Assembly: GCA_964526675.1 (NCBI GenBank)
Contig: CAZGLY010000010.1
Span: 10,541 to 74,540, forward strand
Source: CAZADA01 sp964526675
GTDB lineage: Bacteria; Pseudomonadota; Alphaproteobacteria; Caulobacterales; Maricaulaceae
Length of the DNA stretch: 64,000 nt
Direction of reading: 5' to 3'
Below the pieces are notes generated by a model that worked only from the letters and a program-made list of their open reading frames with translations, was not told the DNA's origin and made no database searches. Below are positions 35,973 to 44,195 of the stretch, in pieces. Both the position numbers and the translations under genes were made by a program. Position 1 is the first letter of the stretch. Every line of letters starts with the position of its first letter.

Positions 35973-36677
35973 ATGGATCCGTATGTCTTGGTGGTTGAAG
36001 ACGAGGAGGCCGTCGCCACCCTCGTTCAATACAATTTGGACAAGGACGGCTATCGCGTCGCGATCGCCCGCGATGGCGAGGAGGCGCTGCTGATGATCGG
36101 CGAGCAGCAGCCGGACCTGCTGGTGCTGGACTGGATGCTGCCGAAAGTCTCCGGCCTTGAAGTGTGCCGGCGTCTCCGCTCTCGCTCAGAGACGCGCAAC
36201 CTCCCGATCGTCATGCTGACGGCGCGCGGCGAGGAAGGCGACTTGGTCCGCGGCCTCGACACCGGCGCGGACGACTACATGGTCAAGCCGTTTTCCGTGA
36301 AGGAGATGTCGGCGCGCATCCGTGCTGTTCTGCGCCGGATCCGTCCGGGCTTGGCTGAGGACAAAGTCAGCTGCGGAGACATCATGATCGACCGCGTCGC
36401 GCACCGCGTCGTGCGCTCGGGGCGCGAAGTGCATCTTGGGCCCACCGAGTTTCGGTTGATCGAGTATCTGATGCAGCATCCGGGACGGGTGTTCTCGCGC
36501 GAGCAGCTGTTGGACGCGGTGTGGGGCTCGGACGTTTATGTCGAAGCCCGCACGGTGGACGTCCATGTTGGGCGGCTGCGCAAGGCGCTCAATCGCGGCG
36601 ACGAAGCCGATCCGATCCGCACCGTTCGCTCCGCCGGTTACGCGCTCGATTTGGAGCCCGCGACGGTCGACGCGTGA
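35973..36677 (+). CDS. phoB: Phosphate-regulon response regulator PhoB
   Basis: An OmpR-family activator of phosphate-starvation genes, 234 residues. Receiver with phospho-Asp in LLVLDWMLPKVSGLEVCRRL and lysine in YMVKPFSVKEM; winged-helix domain HLGPTEFRLIEYLMQHPGRVFSREQLLDAVWGSDVYVEARTVDVHVGRLRKAL, closely matching PhoB. GGAGAGGGG before 35973 fixes the start. It is last in phoR-pstCAB-phoU-phoB and convergent with gcrA. Likely targets in this window are the two PHO boxes at 31139 and 55679. Confidence 0.95.
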   Translation: MDPYVLVVEDEEAVATLVQYNLDKDGYRVAIARDGEEALLMIGEQQPDLLVLDWMLPKVSGLEVCRRLRSRSETRNLPIVMLTARGEEGDLVRGLDTGADDYMVKPFSVKEMSARIRAVLRRIRPGLAEDKVSCGDIMIDRVAHRVVRSGREVHLGPTEFRLIEYLMQHPGRVFSREQLLDAVWGSDVYVEARTVDVHVGRLRKALNRGDEADPIRTVRSAGYALDLEPATVDA

Positions 36678-36705
36678 GCGCCGAGGCGGCCGGCTGACCG
36701 GGGCG

Positions 36706-36726
36706 GGCGTCGCCACTGGCGACGCC
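36706..36726. terminator. Hairpin between convergent phoB and gcrA
   Basis: GGCGTCGCC-ACT-GGCGACGCC forms a perfect 9-base stem with a 3-base loop in the 66-base gap between two convergent genes. No T-run follows on either strand; a bidirectional terminator is the simplest reading. Confidence 0.5.
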
Positions 36727-36743
36727 ACAGCCCAAGCGACGGT

Positions 36744-37271
36744 CTACCAGCTCAGTTTGCGCGACGCGGCGATGGCGTCCAACGCCGCGTCGGCGTCCTC
36801 TTCGGTGCGGCGGCGACGGCGCACCGGCTGATACGCCATCTCCGCGTGAGCTTCGCAATAGGGCGAACCCGGTTTGCTGCGCCGGCCGCAGAATTGGAAG
36901 TCCGGATCGCCGGGGTCGCCGATCGGCCAGCGGCAGATGTGATCCGACAGGGTCAACACCGTGGCGTACTCACCGTTGGGCAGGGGCGCGGGCTTCATCG
37001 GCGGGCGAATCGCGGCCACCGCCGGGCGCCGCGGCGCGGAGGGCGTTGTTGGCGCGCGTTGTGGACGCACCGCCGGGCGCGGACGCGACACCGTGACGGT
37101 GCGCCGAGGCGGCCGGGAGGGCGTCGCACGGCCGGACAAGCCCAAGCGATGCACTTTGCCGATCACGGCGTTGCGGGTGACGCCGCCAAGTTGCTTTGCG
37201 ATTTGACTGGCGGAAAGGCCTTCGGTCCAGAGCTTTTTAAGCATCTCGACCCGGTCGTCTGTCCAAGCCAT
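36744..37271 (-). CDS. gcrA: Cell-cycle regulator GcrA
   Basis: A 175-residue regulator that in Caulobacter binds RNA polymerase sigma-70 and acts at GANTC-methylated promoters, including ctrA. The N-terminal HTH is intact (WTDDRVEMLKKLWTEGLSASQIAKQLGG then VTRNAVIGKVHRLGLSGR). A Pro/Arg-rich linker leads to the conserved C-terminal sigma-interaction block with CRWPIGDPGDPDFQFCG and PYCEAHAEMAYQ. AAGGAGA precedes the ATG. Confidence 0.96.
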   Translation of the reverse strand: MAWTDDRVEMLKKLWTEGLSASQIAKQLGGVTRNAVIGKVHRLGLSGRATPSRPPRRTVTVSRPRPAVRPQRAPTTPSAPRRPAVAAIRPPMKPAPLPNGEYATVLTLSDHICRWPIGDPGDPDFQFCGRRSKPGSPYCEAHAEMAYQPVRRRRRTEEDADAALDAIAASRKLSW

Positions 37272-37529
37272 CCCCGTCTCCTTGTTCTGCGCGGGCCCCT
37301 AGATGTGGCACCTGCCGCGGGGTTGCGTCCCTCAATACGCGAGATACAGTATGTGGCGTGAAGGCGGGCACAACATTCTGTAGGCCCGTTCTTCACATTT
37401 TATTAACAGCTCAAGATGGTGAACAAAGTCTTAAAGCCCGCATTGTCTTCGCGCGAATTGGCGCCGCCGCCCGGCTGACGCAGCCGCCTCAAGGCGCCAT
37501 ATGGAGGGTTCGCAAGGACGGAGGTGAGG
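37272..37529. promoter_or_regulatory. Divergent gcrA / ABC-permease promoter region
   Basis: 258 bases with no gene. The segment 37340-37440 is AT-richer and likely holds both promoters. It contains a TTATTAACAG element near 37399 resembling a CtrA half-site; evidence is weak. Confidence 0.35.
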
Positions 37530-38330
37530 ATGCGCGGCGACGTCGCCCGGGTGCGCGATTTTGGGCCCGTGAATTGGCTGGGGTTGTGGACGCTTTACGC
37601 CAAAGAGGTGCGGCGTTTCCTCAAGGTGTCGGTGCAGACCATCATCGCGCCCGCCGTGCAAACGCTGCTGTTTATGGCGGTGTTGAGCGTGGGGATCGGC
37701 CAGGGCCGCGGCGATGCGTTGGGCGTGCCCTACACGCAGTTTCTGGCCCCCGGCCTCATTATGATGAGCGTCATCGGCCAAGCCTTCGCCAACACCTCCT
37801 CCTCGATGATCGTGTCGAAACTCCAAGGCAACGCGGTGGATTTCCTGATGCCGCCGTTCACCGCCGGGGAGTTGGCGGCGGCTTTTCTGGGCGGCTCGGT
37901 GACGCGCGGGGTTTTGGTGGCGGTCACGGGCGCGGCGGTGGTCGCGCCTTTCGCGGAGCTGTCGGTCGCCCATCTGTGGGCGGTTGTGTACTACACCGTC
38001 GCGGCGTCCGTGATGCTCGCGGGGCTTGGGTTGTTGGCGGGGATTTGGGCGGAGAAGTTCGACCATCTGGCGGCGATCACGAGCTTCATCATCGTGCCCA
38101 TGAGCTTTTTGTCGGGCACGTTTTACACCATGGAGCGGTTGCCGGAGGCCTTGCGTCCGCTGGTGTCTTGGAACCCGTTTTTCCACCTGATCGACGGTCT
38201 GCGTTACGGCTTCATCGGCGTGTCGGACGGCGACATTGTCACCGGCGCGTTGGCGGTGGCGGCGCTTTCGGCGGCCTTGACCGGCGCCAGCGTGGTCGCG
38301 CTAGGGTCGGGGTGGCGGCTGAAGGCCTAG
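37530..38330 (+). CDS. ABC-2 type transporter permease, orphan
   Basis: A 266-residue inner-membrane protein with about six helices. The ABC-2 family signature is seen in FLAPGLIMMSVIGQAFANTSSSMIVSKLQGNAVDFLMPPFTAGEL and VPMSFLSGTFYTMERLPEALRPLVSWNPFFHLIDGLRYGFIG, the pattern of drug/polysaccharide exporters. No ATPase subunit is adjacent, so it must pair with a protein from another locus. GGAGGTGA upstream favours the ATG at 37530 over a GTG at 37524. It stands between gcrA (divergent) and argD, 65 bases before the latter. Confidence 0.9.
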   Translation: MRGDVARVRDFGPVNWLGLWTLYAKEVRRFLKVSVQTIIAPAVQTLLFMAVLSVGIGQGRGDALGVPYTQFLAPGLIMMSVIGQAFANTSSSMIVSKLQGNAVDFLMPPFTAGELAAAFLGGSVTRGVLVAVTGAAVVAPFAELSVAHLWAVVYYTVAASVMLAGLGLLAGIWAEKFDHLAAITSFIIVPMSFLSGTFYTMERLPEALRPLVSWNPFFHLIDGLRYGFIGVSDGDIVTGALAVAALSAALTGASVVALGSGWRLKA

Positions 38331-38395
38331 GGGCCGGGAGCCGCCGTCGGCGGCCCGAACGCACGCCAAATCGCGTCACTGTCAGGAGCCTCAGC

Positions 38396-39598
38396 ATGTC
38401 TGCGCGCCAGCATCTTTTCCAAACCTACGCCCCGCCGGATCTGACGTTTGTCCGGGGCGAGGGCGCGGTGCTGCACACCGCCGACGGCGAGGCTTATCTC
38501 GACTGCATCGCGGGCATCGCGGTGAACGCGCTGGGCCACGCCCACCCCAAACTCGTGGCCGCGCTCACCGATCAGGCGCAGCGGCTGTGGCACCTGTCCA
38601 ACATGTTCGACGTGCCAGGCCAAGCCGCGTTGGCCGACAAGTACTGCGCCGCGACCTTCGCGGACCGCGTGTTTTTCACCAATTCCGGGACGGAAGCGAT
38701 CGAGTGCGCGCTCAAAACGGCCCGCCGTCATCACTTCGTGAACGGACGGCCGGAGCGGGTGAACATCGTCACCTTCACCGGCGCCTTTCACGGGCGCACC
38801 TACGGCGCGATCAACGCCGGCGGCAACCCGAACTATTTGGAGGGCTTCGGCCCCTCTTTGCCCGGCTTCATCCAGCTGACGTTTGGCGATCATGAGGCGC
38901 TGGAGCGGAGTGTCGATGAAACCACGGCCGCCGTGCTCGTCGAGCCGGTGCAAGGCGAAGGCGGTGTCCGCGCGCTGCCGGCGGCTTGCCTGTCGGGCTT
39001 ACGGAAACTCTGTGACGAGCGCGGCGCGCTGTTGATCTATGACGAGGTGCAATCGGGCGCCGGCCGCACCGGCAAGCTCTTCGCCCACCAATGGGTCGAG
39101 GACGCCCCGCCGGACATTATGGCCGTGGCCAAGGGCGTGGGCGGCGGTTTCCCGCTGGGCGCTTGCTTGGCGACGGAGGAGGCCGCCAAGGGCATGATCG
39201 TGGGCACTCACGGCACGACCTATGGCGGCAACGCGCTGGCCGTCGCCGTCGGCGCGGCGGTGTGGGATGAACTGACCGCGCCTGGGTTTCTCGACCACGT
39301 TCAAGCCATGTCCACCCGGTTTCTTGAGGGCCTCGCGCGCATCGCCGAGGGGCGCAACAGCGCCGTGATCGAGGAAGTGCGCGGCAAGGGGCTCTTACTC
39401 GGCCTCAAGGTGACGCCGCCGAACCGTTTGGTCCGCGACGTCGCGCGCAAGCGGGGCGTGCTTGTGGGCGTGGCCGGGGAGAATGTCGTGCGGCTGGCGC
39501 CGCCGCTCATCATCACCGAAGCCCAAGTCGATCAAGCGCTGGACGCCCTCGATGGGGCGCTCGCGGAGGCGGCGGCGGACACGGTGACCAACGCGTGA
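38396..39598 (+). CDS. argD: Acetylornithine aminotransferase
   Basis: A PLP enzyme of arginine (and often lysine) biosynthesis, converting N-acetylglutamate semialdehyde to acetylornithine. 400 residues. Class III aminotransferase motifs are present: FFTNSGTEAIECALKTAR, FTGAFHGRTYGA, VEPVQGEGGV, LLIYDEVQSGAGRTGKLFA, and the PLP lysine in DIMAVAKGVGGGFPLGA. CAGGAG precedes the ATG. An upstream open extension in the same frame crosses the ABC gene in a wrong phase and is not coding. hslO overlaps its stop. Confidence 0.95.
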   Translation: MSARQHLFQTYAPPDLTFVRGEGAVLHTADGEAYLDCIAGIAVNALGHAHPKLVAALTDQAQRLWHLSNMFDVPGQAALADKYCAATFADRVFFTNSGTEAIECALKTARRHHFVNGRPERVNIVTFTGAFHGRTYGAINAGGNPNYLEGFGPSLPGFIQLTFGDHEALERSVDETTAAVLVEPVQGEGGVRALPAACLSGLRKLCDERGALLIYDEVQSGAGRTGKLFAHQWVEDAPPDIMAVAKGVGGGFPLGACLATEEAAKGMIVGTHGTTYGGNALAVAVGAAVWDELTAPGFLDHVQAMSTRFLEGLARIAEGRNSAVIEEVRGKGLLLGLKVTPPNRLVRDVARKRGVLVGVAGENVVRLAPPLIITEAQVDQALDALDGALAEAAADTVTNA

Positions 39599-40572
39599 GC
39601 CGCCAAGCGGGATCCATACAGATGGACCCCCTCGGGGGTCTCGACGACATTGTCGCGGCGTTCCAGATTGAGGAGCGGCCGGTCCGCGGGCGCATCGTGC
39701 GCCTCGGGTTTGTCGCGGACCGCATTCTCTCCGCCCACAACTATCCTCCCGCGGTGGCCGATCTGCTGGGCCAAGCGTTGACCTTGGCGGTGCTGGTGGG
39801 CTCATCGCTCAAGTTTGACGGTCGGCTGATCATCCAGGCTCAGGGCGACGGACCCGCTCCCCTGTTGGTCACCGACTACACGACTGCGACGTCGGAGGAG
39901 CCGGGGCGGGTGCGCGGCTTTGTCCGCGTCGACGAGGGGCGCGTGTCTGGGCTGCCCGACGACGCCGCCGATGCGCGGGCGTTGCTGGGCGACGGCCAAC
40001 TGGCAATGACGATCGACCAAGGGCCGGATTTCGACCGGTATCAGAGCCTCGCCCCCATTGAGGGAACCGGGCTCGCTCAGATCGCGGAGGCGTATTTCGA
40101 GCAATCCGAGCAAGTGCCGACCCGGATCATGCTCAGCGCACAGCGGTTCGGCGCGCCAGGGGGTGCTCAGGGGGGCGCGTCGCCGGGGCTGTGGCGCGCC
40201 GGCGGGGCCATTCTCCAGAAGATCGCGGGGGACGACGCCCGCGGCGACTCCGAGGAAGCCTGGCGTGAGGCGCGGGCGCTGTTTGACACCCTCGATCCGC
40301 ACGAGCTGGTGGATCGGGATGTGTCGACGTCGGCGCTGTTGTTCCGGCTCTTCCATGAAAACGGCGTGCGGGTGTTCCCGCCGACGCCGGTGAGCAGCGA
40401 ATGCCGGTGTTCGCCGACGAAGGTGCTGAGCGTTCTTGCGCAGTTTCCGCGCTCTGAGCTTGAGGATCTGGTGGAGGCGGACGGCCGTGTGGCGATTCGA
40501 TGCGAGTACTGCAACGCCGAGTACCGGTTCAGCCTCGACGAAATCGCCGCGGCGTCGGCGGTGGACGGTTAG
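39595..40572 (+). CDS. hslO: Redox-regulated holding chaperone Hsp33
   Basis: Activated by oxidation of zinc-bound cysteines; protects proteins during oxidative stress. 325 residues with the N-terminal Hsp33 fold (about 20-260) and the C-terminal switch in CRCSPTKVLSVL (CxC) and RCEYCNAEYRF (CxxC), so all four zinc cysteines are present. The GTG start overlaps the argD stop; an ATG 27 bases later is possible. Its stop overlaps that of the convergent trkH. Confidence 0.94.
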   Translation: MSRQAGSIQMDPLGGLDDIVAAFQIEERPVRGRIVRLGFVADRILSAHNYPPAVADLLGQALTLAVLVGSSLKFDGRLIIQAQGDGPAPLLVTDYTTATSEEPGRVRGFVRVDEGRVSGLPDDAADARALLGDGQLAMTIDQGPDFDRYQSLAPIEGTGLAQIAEAYFEQSEQVPTRIMLSAQRFGAPGGAQGGASPGLWRAGGAILQKIAGDDARGDSEEAWREARALFDTLDPHELVDRDVSTSALLFRLFHENGVRVFPPTPVSSECRCSPTKVLSVLAQFPRSELEDLVEADGRVAIRCEYCNAEYRFSLDEIAAASAVDG

Positions 40573-42017
40573 GCGCGCCAGAAGCTTGGCGTAAACAAGA
40601 CCAGCACGGTGAACAACTCCAGGCGTCCCACCAACATGCCCGCCGCCATCACCCACTTGGCCCCGTCCGGCAGAGGCGCGAAATCGCCGATCGGGCCGAC
40701 CGTGGGGCCAAGCGCGGGACCGACATTGGAGATCGCGGTCGCCGCCGCCGAGAGCGCCGTAACGCTGTCGAGGCCGAAGAGCGCCAGCGCCATGGCCAGC
40801 ACCGCGAACAGCGTCAGATAGACGTAGAAAAAGCTCAGCACCGACCGCACCGTCTCGTCCGGCAACGGCCGGCCCGCATAGCGCGCGCGGACCACCGCGT
40901 TCGGTCGGATCATGCGTTGGGCGTGCGCGAAGATCGCCGCGATCGCGACTTGGAACCGAAAGATCTTGATGCCGCACGCGGTCGAGCCGGCGCACCCGCC
41001 GACGAACATCAGAACGAAGAAGAAGGTCGCCGCAAACGGACCCCAGACCGCGTAGTCGGCTGTGGCGTACCCGGTGCCGGTGAGGATCGACACGACGTTG
41101 AACGCGCTTGCGCGCAAGGGCCCAAGCTCCGTTTCGACGCCCGCCGCGATGAGGTGGGCCGTCATGACTAACGTGAGTACAACAGCAAGCGCTAAGAAGG
41201 CGCGCGATTGAGGATCCGCCGTCGCCACGCGCCATTGCCCTCGAACCGCCAGCATGTAGACGCCGAAGGGCAGGCCGCCGGCCAGCATGAACACGATCGC
41301 CGCCATATCCGCGCCGGTGTCCGTGAAGGCGCCCATCGACTGGCTGGACGTTGAGAAGCCGCCCGTCGCGATCGTGGTCATCGCGTGCGCGATCGCGTCA
41401 AACGCGTTCATGCCGAGGCTCGCATAGGTGAGGGCGCAGGCGCCCGTCAGCCCGAGATAAATGATCCCAATGAAGCCCGCGATCTCCGCCGCGCGCGGCA
41501 GCATCTTCTCCGACGCGTCGGAGCTTTCCATCCGAAACAGCTGCATGCCGCCGACCCGCAGCAACGGCAAGACCGCAATGGCCGTCACCACGATCCCCAC
41601 GCCGCCAATCCACTGGAGGATCGCCCGCCAGAGCAAAATGCCCGGCGAATGGCTCTCCAGGTCCCGCATCACCGTGGCGCCTGTGGTGGTCAGGCCGGAC
41701 ATCGCCTCGAAGAACGCGTCGGGAACCGACAACCGTGCGGACGAGACGCTGAACGGGATCGCCGCGAACGCCGTCAGCGCCAGCCACGACACCGTCGTGA
41801 CCAGAAACGCGGCGCGCACCGACAACACCTCCACCGGGCCGCGCGCCACAAGCGTCAACACCGCCCCGACAAAGCCGCTAAGGGCCGCCGCGATCATGAA
41901 CGCGCCCGCGTCAGCGCCGCCGACGGCCGCTTCCACAAGCAGCGGCGCGCCCATGGCCACCGTCAACGCCAACAGCAGCAGCCCGCAGACAATCAGGACC
42001 GGACGCGCGTCGCTCAT
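40569..42017 (-). CDS. trkH: Trk-type potassium uptake membrane protein TrkH
   Basis: Ion-conducting subunit of low-affinity potassium uptake. 482 residues with four pore repeats; selectivity-filter segments are visible (FEAMSGLTTTGATVM, TTIATGGFSTSSQSM, SILTGTGYATADY, AAATAISNVGPALGP). The regulatory subunit TrkA is not in the window. The gene is convergent with hslO (stops overlap, TTAG), and apaG lies upstream on the same strand. Confidence 0.94.
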   Translation of the reverse strand: MSDARPVLIVCGLLLLALTVAMGAPLLVEAAVGGADAGAFMIAAALSGFVGAVLTLVARGPVEVLSVRAAFLVTTVSWLALTAFAAIPFSVSSARLSVPDAFFEAMSGLTTTGATVMRDLESHSPGILLWRAILQWIGGVGIVVTAIAVLPLLRVGGMQLFRMESSDASEKMLPRAAEIAGFIGIIYLGLTGACALTYASLGMNAFDAIAHAMTTIATGGFSTSSQSMGAFTDTGADMAAIVFMLAGGLPFGVYMLAVRGQWRVATADPQSRAFLALAVVLTLVMTAHLIAAGVETELGPLRASAFNVVSILTGTGYATADYAVWGPFAATFFFVLMFVGGCAGSTACGIKIFRFQVAIAAIFAHAQRMIRPNAVVRARYAGRPLPDETVRSVLSFFYVYLTLFAVLAMALALFGLDSVTALSAAATAISNVGPALGPTVGPIGDFAPLPDGAKWVMAAGMLVGRLELFTVLVLFTPSFWRA

Positions 42018-42032
42018 GGAGACGGCCGCCGC

Positions 42033-42431
42033 CTAGTTGGGCCGGCGCGACGCAGGATCATGGGGGCTGTCGAGGGAAAACGCCGGGATCGCCACCGAAA
42101 AGCGTTCGCCGGTGTCCAGACGCATCTCGTAGTGACCCCGCATCATGCCAGACGGCGTCCCGAGAGGGGCGCCGCTGCTGTACTGAAAGCGTTCGCCGGG
42201 CTCGAGCACAGGCTGTTCCCCCACAACGCCCGCGCCACGCACCTCGTGGCGGCGACCGTCGGCTTCGGTGATCTCCCAAAAACGCGACATCAGCTGCACG
42301 GCTTGTGCGCCACGGTTTTCAATCTCCACAGTGTACGCCCACACAAACCGGTTGCGCTCGGGCGCGGAGTGCTCCTCGCTGTAATCGGGCGCGACGCGCA
42401 CGACGACTTTTCGCGTTTCTTCTTCGTACAT
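42033..42431 (-). CDS. apaG: ApaG domain protein
   Basis: A 132-residue single-domain protein with the ApaG Ig-like fold: ERNRFVWAYTVEIENRGAQAVQLMSRFWEITEADGR, VVGEQPVLEPGERFQYSSGAPLGTPSGMMRGHYEM. The family has been linked to Co/Mg resistance in enterobacteria, but its biochemical role is unclear. It starts at the ATG (42431); a GTG nine bases earlier is also in frame. 15 bases separate it from trkH, so co-transcription and a role in ion homeostasis are possible. Confidence 0.93.
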   Translation of the reverse strand: MYEEETRKVVVRVAPDYSEEHSAPERNRFVWAYTVEIENRGAQAVQLMSRFWEITEADGRRHEVRGAGVVGEQPVLEPGERFQYSSGAPLGTPSGMMRGHYEMRLDTGERFSVAIPAFSLDSPHDPASRRPN

Positions 42432-42738
42432 CTGCGACACCGTCGTCTTCGTAAATCACGCCGCGGTTTGCGGGCGCGTCGGGCCGTCACCTCCGCCGGC
42501 CGCGGTGATTCTCATCATCGGGCGACGGATCACAACCCACTGGTGACGAGAGAATGCAGCCGCGACACGGCATGCCGCCGGGGCGCCCCGACCTCAGGCG
42601 ACGGGGGGCTCGTCGGCCTGAAACCCACCGCCGCATGTGGATGTCTCCGCGGAGAGAACAAAACGGGGAGAGCCGCGCCGCGCCGCGCGAAACGCGGTAT
42701 ACTCCAAACGCGGCACACGGGACCGCTGGAGGCCACGC
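42432..42738. other. Intergenic region between apaG and the ParA-like gene
   Basis: 307 bases without a convincing gene. The right end holds a promoter-like TATACT (42699-42704) flanked by direct repeats (annotated separately). Other open frames across it lack ribosome-binding sites and extend antisense or out of phase with real genes. Confidence 0.5.
42691..42714 (+). promoter_or_regulatory. Direct repeats flanking a -10-like box before the ParA-like gene
   Basis: AAACGCGG occurs at 42691-42698 and 42707-42714 with TATACT at 42699-42704 in between, 25 bases before the ATG. Such placement would let a bound protein block the promoter. ParA-type ATPases often self-regulate, so this is a candidate autoregulatory site. 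Confidence 0.4.
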
Positions 42739-43707
42739 ATGGCGGCGCAGATCCTCGCCACCGTCAACATGAAGGGCGGCGTGGGCAAAACCACGCTCAC
42801 GGTGGCGCTGTCGGAAGGCCTGGCCGTGATGGCGCGCAAGCGCGTGCTGGTCATCGATCTCGACGCGCAAGCGAGCTGCACCCTCGCGCTGGCCGGACGC
42901 ACGCGCTTTCGCGAGATCATCGAGCTGGAGCGGCACGTCTATCGGCTGTTCGACGGCTTAGCGCGGCGGCTCGTGCGGGGTCCGGAGGTGTTCGATTCCG
43001 AGCCTCTGTACCATTTCGGCGACCCGCCGCCGGCGCGGGCTCGGCCCCGCGGGCGGATGGAGCGCCACGCGCGGGACCTGGTGCTGGAGGGGGCGAGCCT
43101 GCTCGAACCCGCGCCGTCCATCGACCTGCTGGGCGCCGTGCCCGAGCTCCAGGGGCTGGAGCGGGACGTGCTCTATCGGCTCGGGCGCTTGACCCAGGAG
43201 CAGCGGGAGGCGGAGGCGGTGGTTGCGGACTTCTTCCGCGATCGACTGCGGGAGCTCTCCGGAGCGTATGACTACGTGTTGATCGATTGTCCGCCGGGGA
43301 TATCGCTCTTCACCGAAGCGGCGATCCGCGCGAGCGACATGGTGATCGCGCCGGTCAATCCTGACTATCTGTCGTTTCTGGGCCTTCAGGCCTTCGCCTT
43401 GCGCGTGTTGCGCAAGCTGAGCCAGCGAGCCGGCGGCGCCCCGCCGGCGTTTGCTGTGCTCAATCGTGTCCAGGCGACGGACCTCCACGAGCAGTACCGC
43501 GCGGACATTCGCGATCAGGTCCGGCGTTGCGATGATGTGATCACGATGTTTCCCATGGAGATCGAACAGGCGCCGGACTGGGCCGCCGCGATGGACGTGG
43601 ACCGTCCGAACGCCCGCGCGATTCGCGACAAGTACGGCGCCGCGATCCCAACGCTGGAGCAGTTTGTCGCCCAGACGCTCGCGCTGACCGCGCGTGTGAC
43701 CGCTTGA
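42739..43707 (+). CDS. ParA-family ATPase, orphan (no ParB)
   Basis: A 322-residue deviant-Walker ATPase of the ParA/Soj type. Walker A is NMKGGVGKTT (signature Lys in KGGVGKT), Walker A' VIDLDAQAS, Walker B YVLIDCPPG. Between A' and B is an Arg/Pro-rich insertion of about 70 residues not typical of chromosomal ParA. CTGGAGG precedes the ATG. It is not the chromosomal parA, since no parB, gidB or gidA is nearby. A small protein gene begins 11 bases after its stop, suggesting a two-gene unit. Cargo is unknown: partition, polar positioning or a relic of a mobile element are possible. Confidence 0.85.
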   Translation: MAAQILATVNMKGGVGKTTLTVALSEGLAVMARKRVLVIDLDAQASCTLALAGRTRFREIIELERHVYRLFDGLARRLVRGPEVFDSEPLYHFGDPPPARARPRGRMERHARDLVLEGASLLEPAPSIDLLGAVPELQGLERDVLYRLGRLTQEQREAEAVVADFFRDRLRELSGAYDYVLIDCPPGISLFTEAAIRASDMVIAPVNPDYLSFLGLQAFALRVLRKLSQRAGGAPPAFAVLNRVQATDLHEQYRADIRDQVRRCDDVITMFPMEIEQAPDWAAAMDVDRPNARAIRDKYGAAIPTLEQFVAQTLALTARVTA

Positions 43708-43718
43708 GGGGGATCGCC

Positions 43719-44147
43719 ATGGCTGACGCGACGGCTGGCGGCGCAGGCGCGTCGGGAGATGGTGACGATGGGGCGCCCTTCGTTGATCGCTTGGAGGCCG
43801 TGTTTGCGGCGGTGATCGCCAAAGCGCGTTCCGATCACGCCTTCGCCCGTCAGCTGGCGGCAGCCGCCGGTGATCCCGAACGCTTCGCGGACGCCGCGCG
43901 CGCGCGCCAGCAAACGAACTGGGCCGCTGAAGCGCCGGATCTCGATCCGTCCGCGATTGTGGCGAGCCAGGGGGAGGAGGCGTTGCGCGCCGCGCTGAAG
44001 CCGCTGACAAAGCGCGCGCTCTACGCTCTCGTGAAAGCCCGGGCGATCAACCCCGCCGGGGCCAGCAAGTTCAACAAGGTCCAGCTGACGGAGCACATCG
44101 TCCGCAGCGTCGGACGCCGCGACACCGCGACCGTCTTCGATTACTGA
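43719..44147 (+). CDS. Unknown protein coupled to the ParA-like ATPase, with SAP/Rho-N-like C-terminus
   Basis: A 142-residue protein of no recognised family. The N-terminal ~20 residues are Gly/Ala/Asp-rich; a helical region follows (FVDRLEAVFAAVIAKARSDHAFARQLAAAA). The C-terminus (about 100-135, LTKRALYALVKARAINP ... KFNKVQLTEHIV) has the two-helix spacing of SAP or Rho-N-type nucleic-acid-binding modules; this is a pattern impression, not an established match. GAGGGGGA lies before the ATG. Its coupling to the ParA gene suggests it is the partner, adaptor or cargo. Confidence 0.65.
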   Translation: MADATAGGAGASGDGDDGAPFVDRLEAVFAAVIAKARSDHAFARQLAAAAGDPERFADAARARQQTNWAAEAPDLDPSAIVASQGEEALRAALKPLTKRALYALVKARAINPAGASKFNKVQLTEHIVRSVGRRDTATVFDY

Positions 44148-44195
44148 GGTCGTCGCCCGCGGCCGCTGTCTGTCCGTGTGCGGCTATTCGGCGAG

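Noticed and set aside
37358..38395. Upstream open extension in frame with argD, which would make a 746-residue protein
   Set aside because: It runs through the ABC permease gene in a non-coding phase; argD has a proper start with CAGGAG at 38396.
41385..43271. 628-codon frame across trkH, apaG and the ParA-like gene
   Set aside because: Antisense to two genes and out of phase with a third; no coherent protein.
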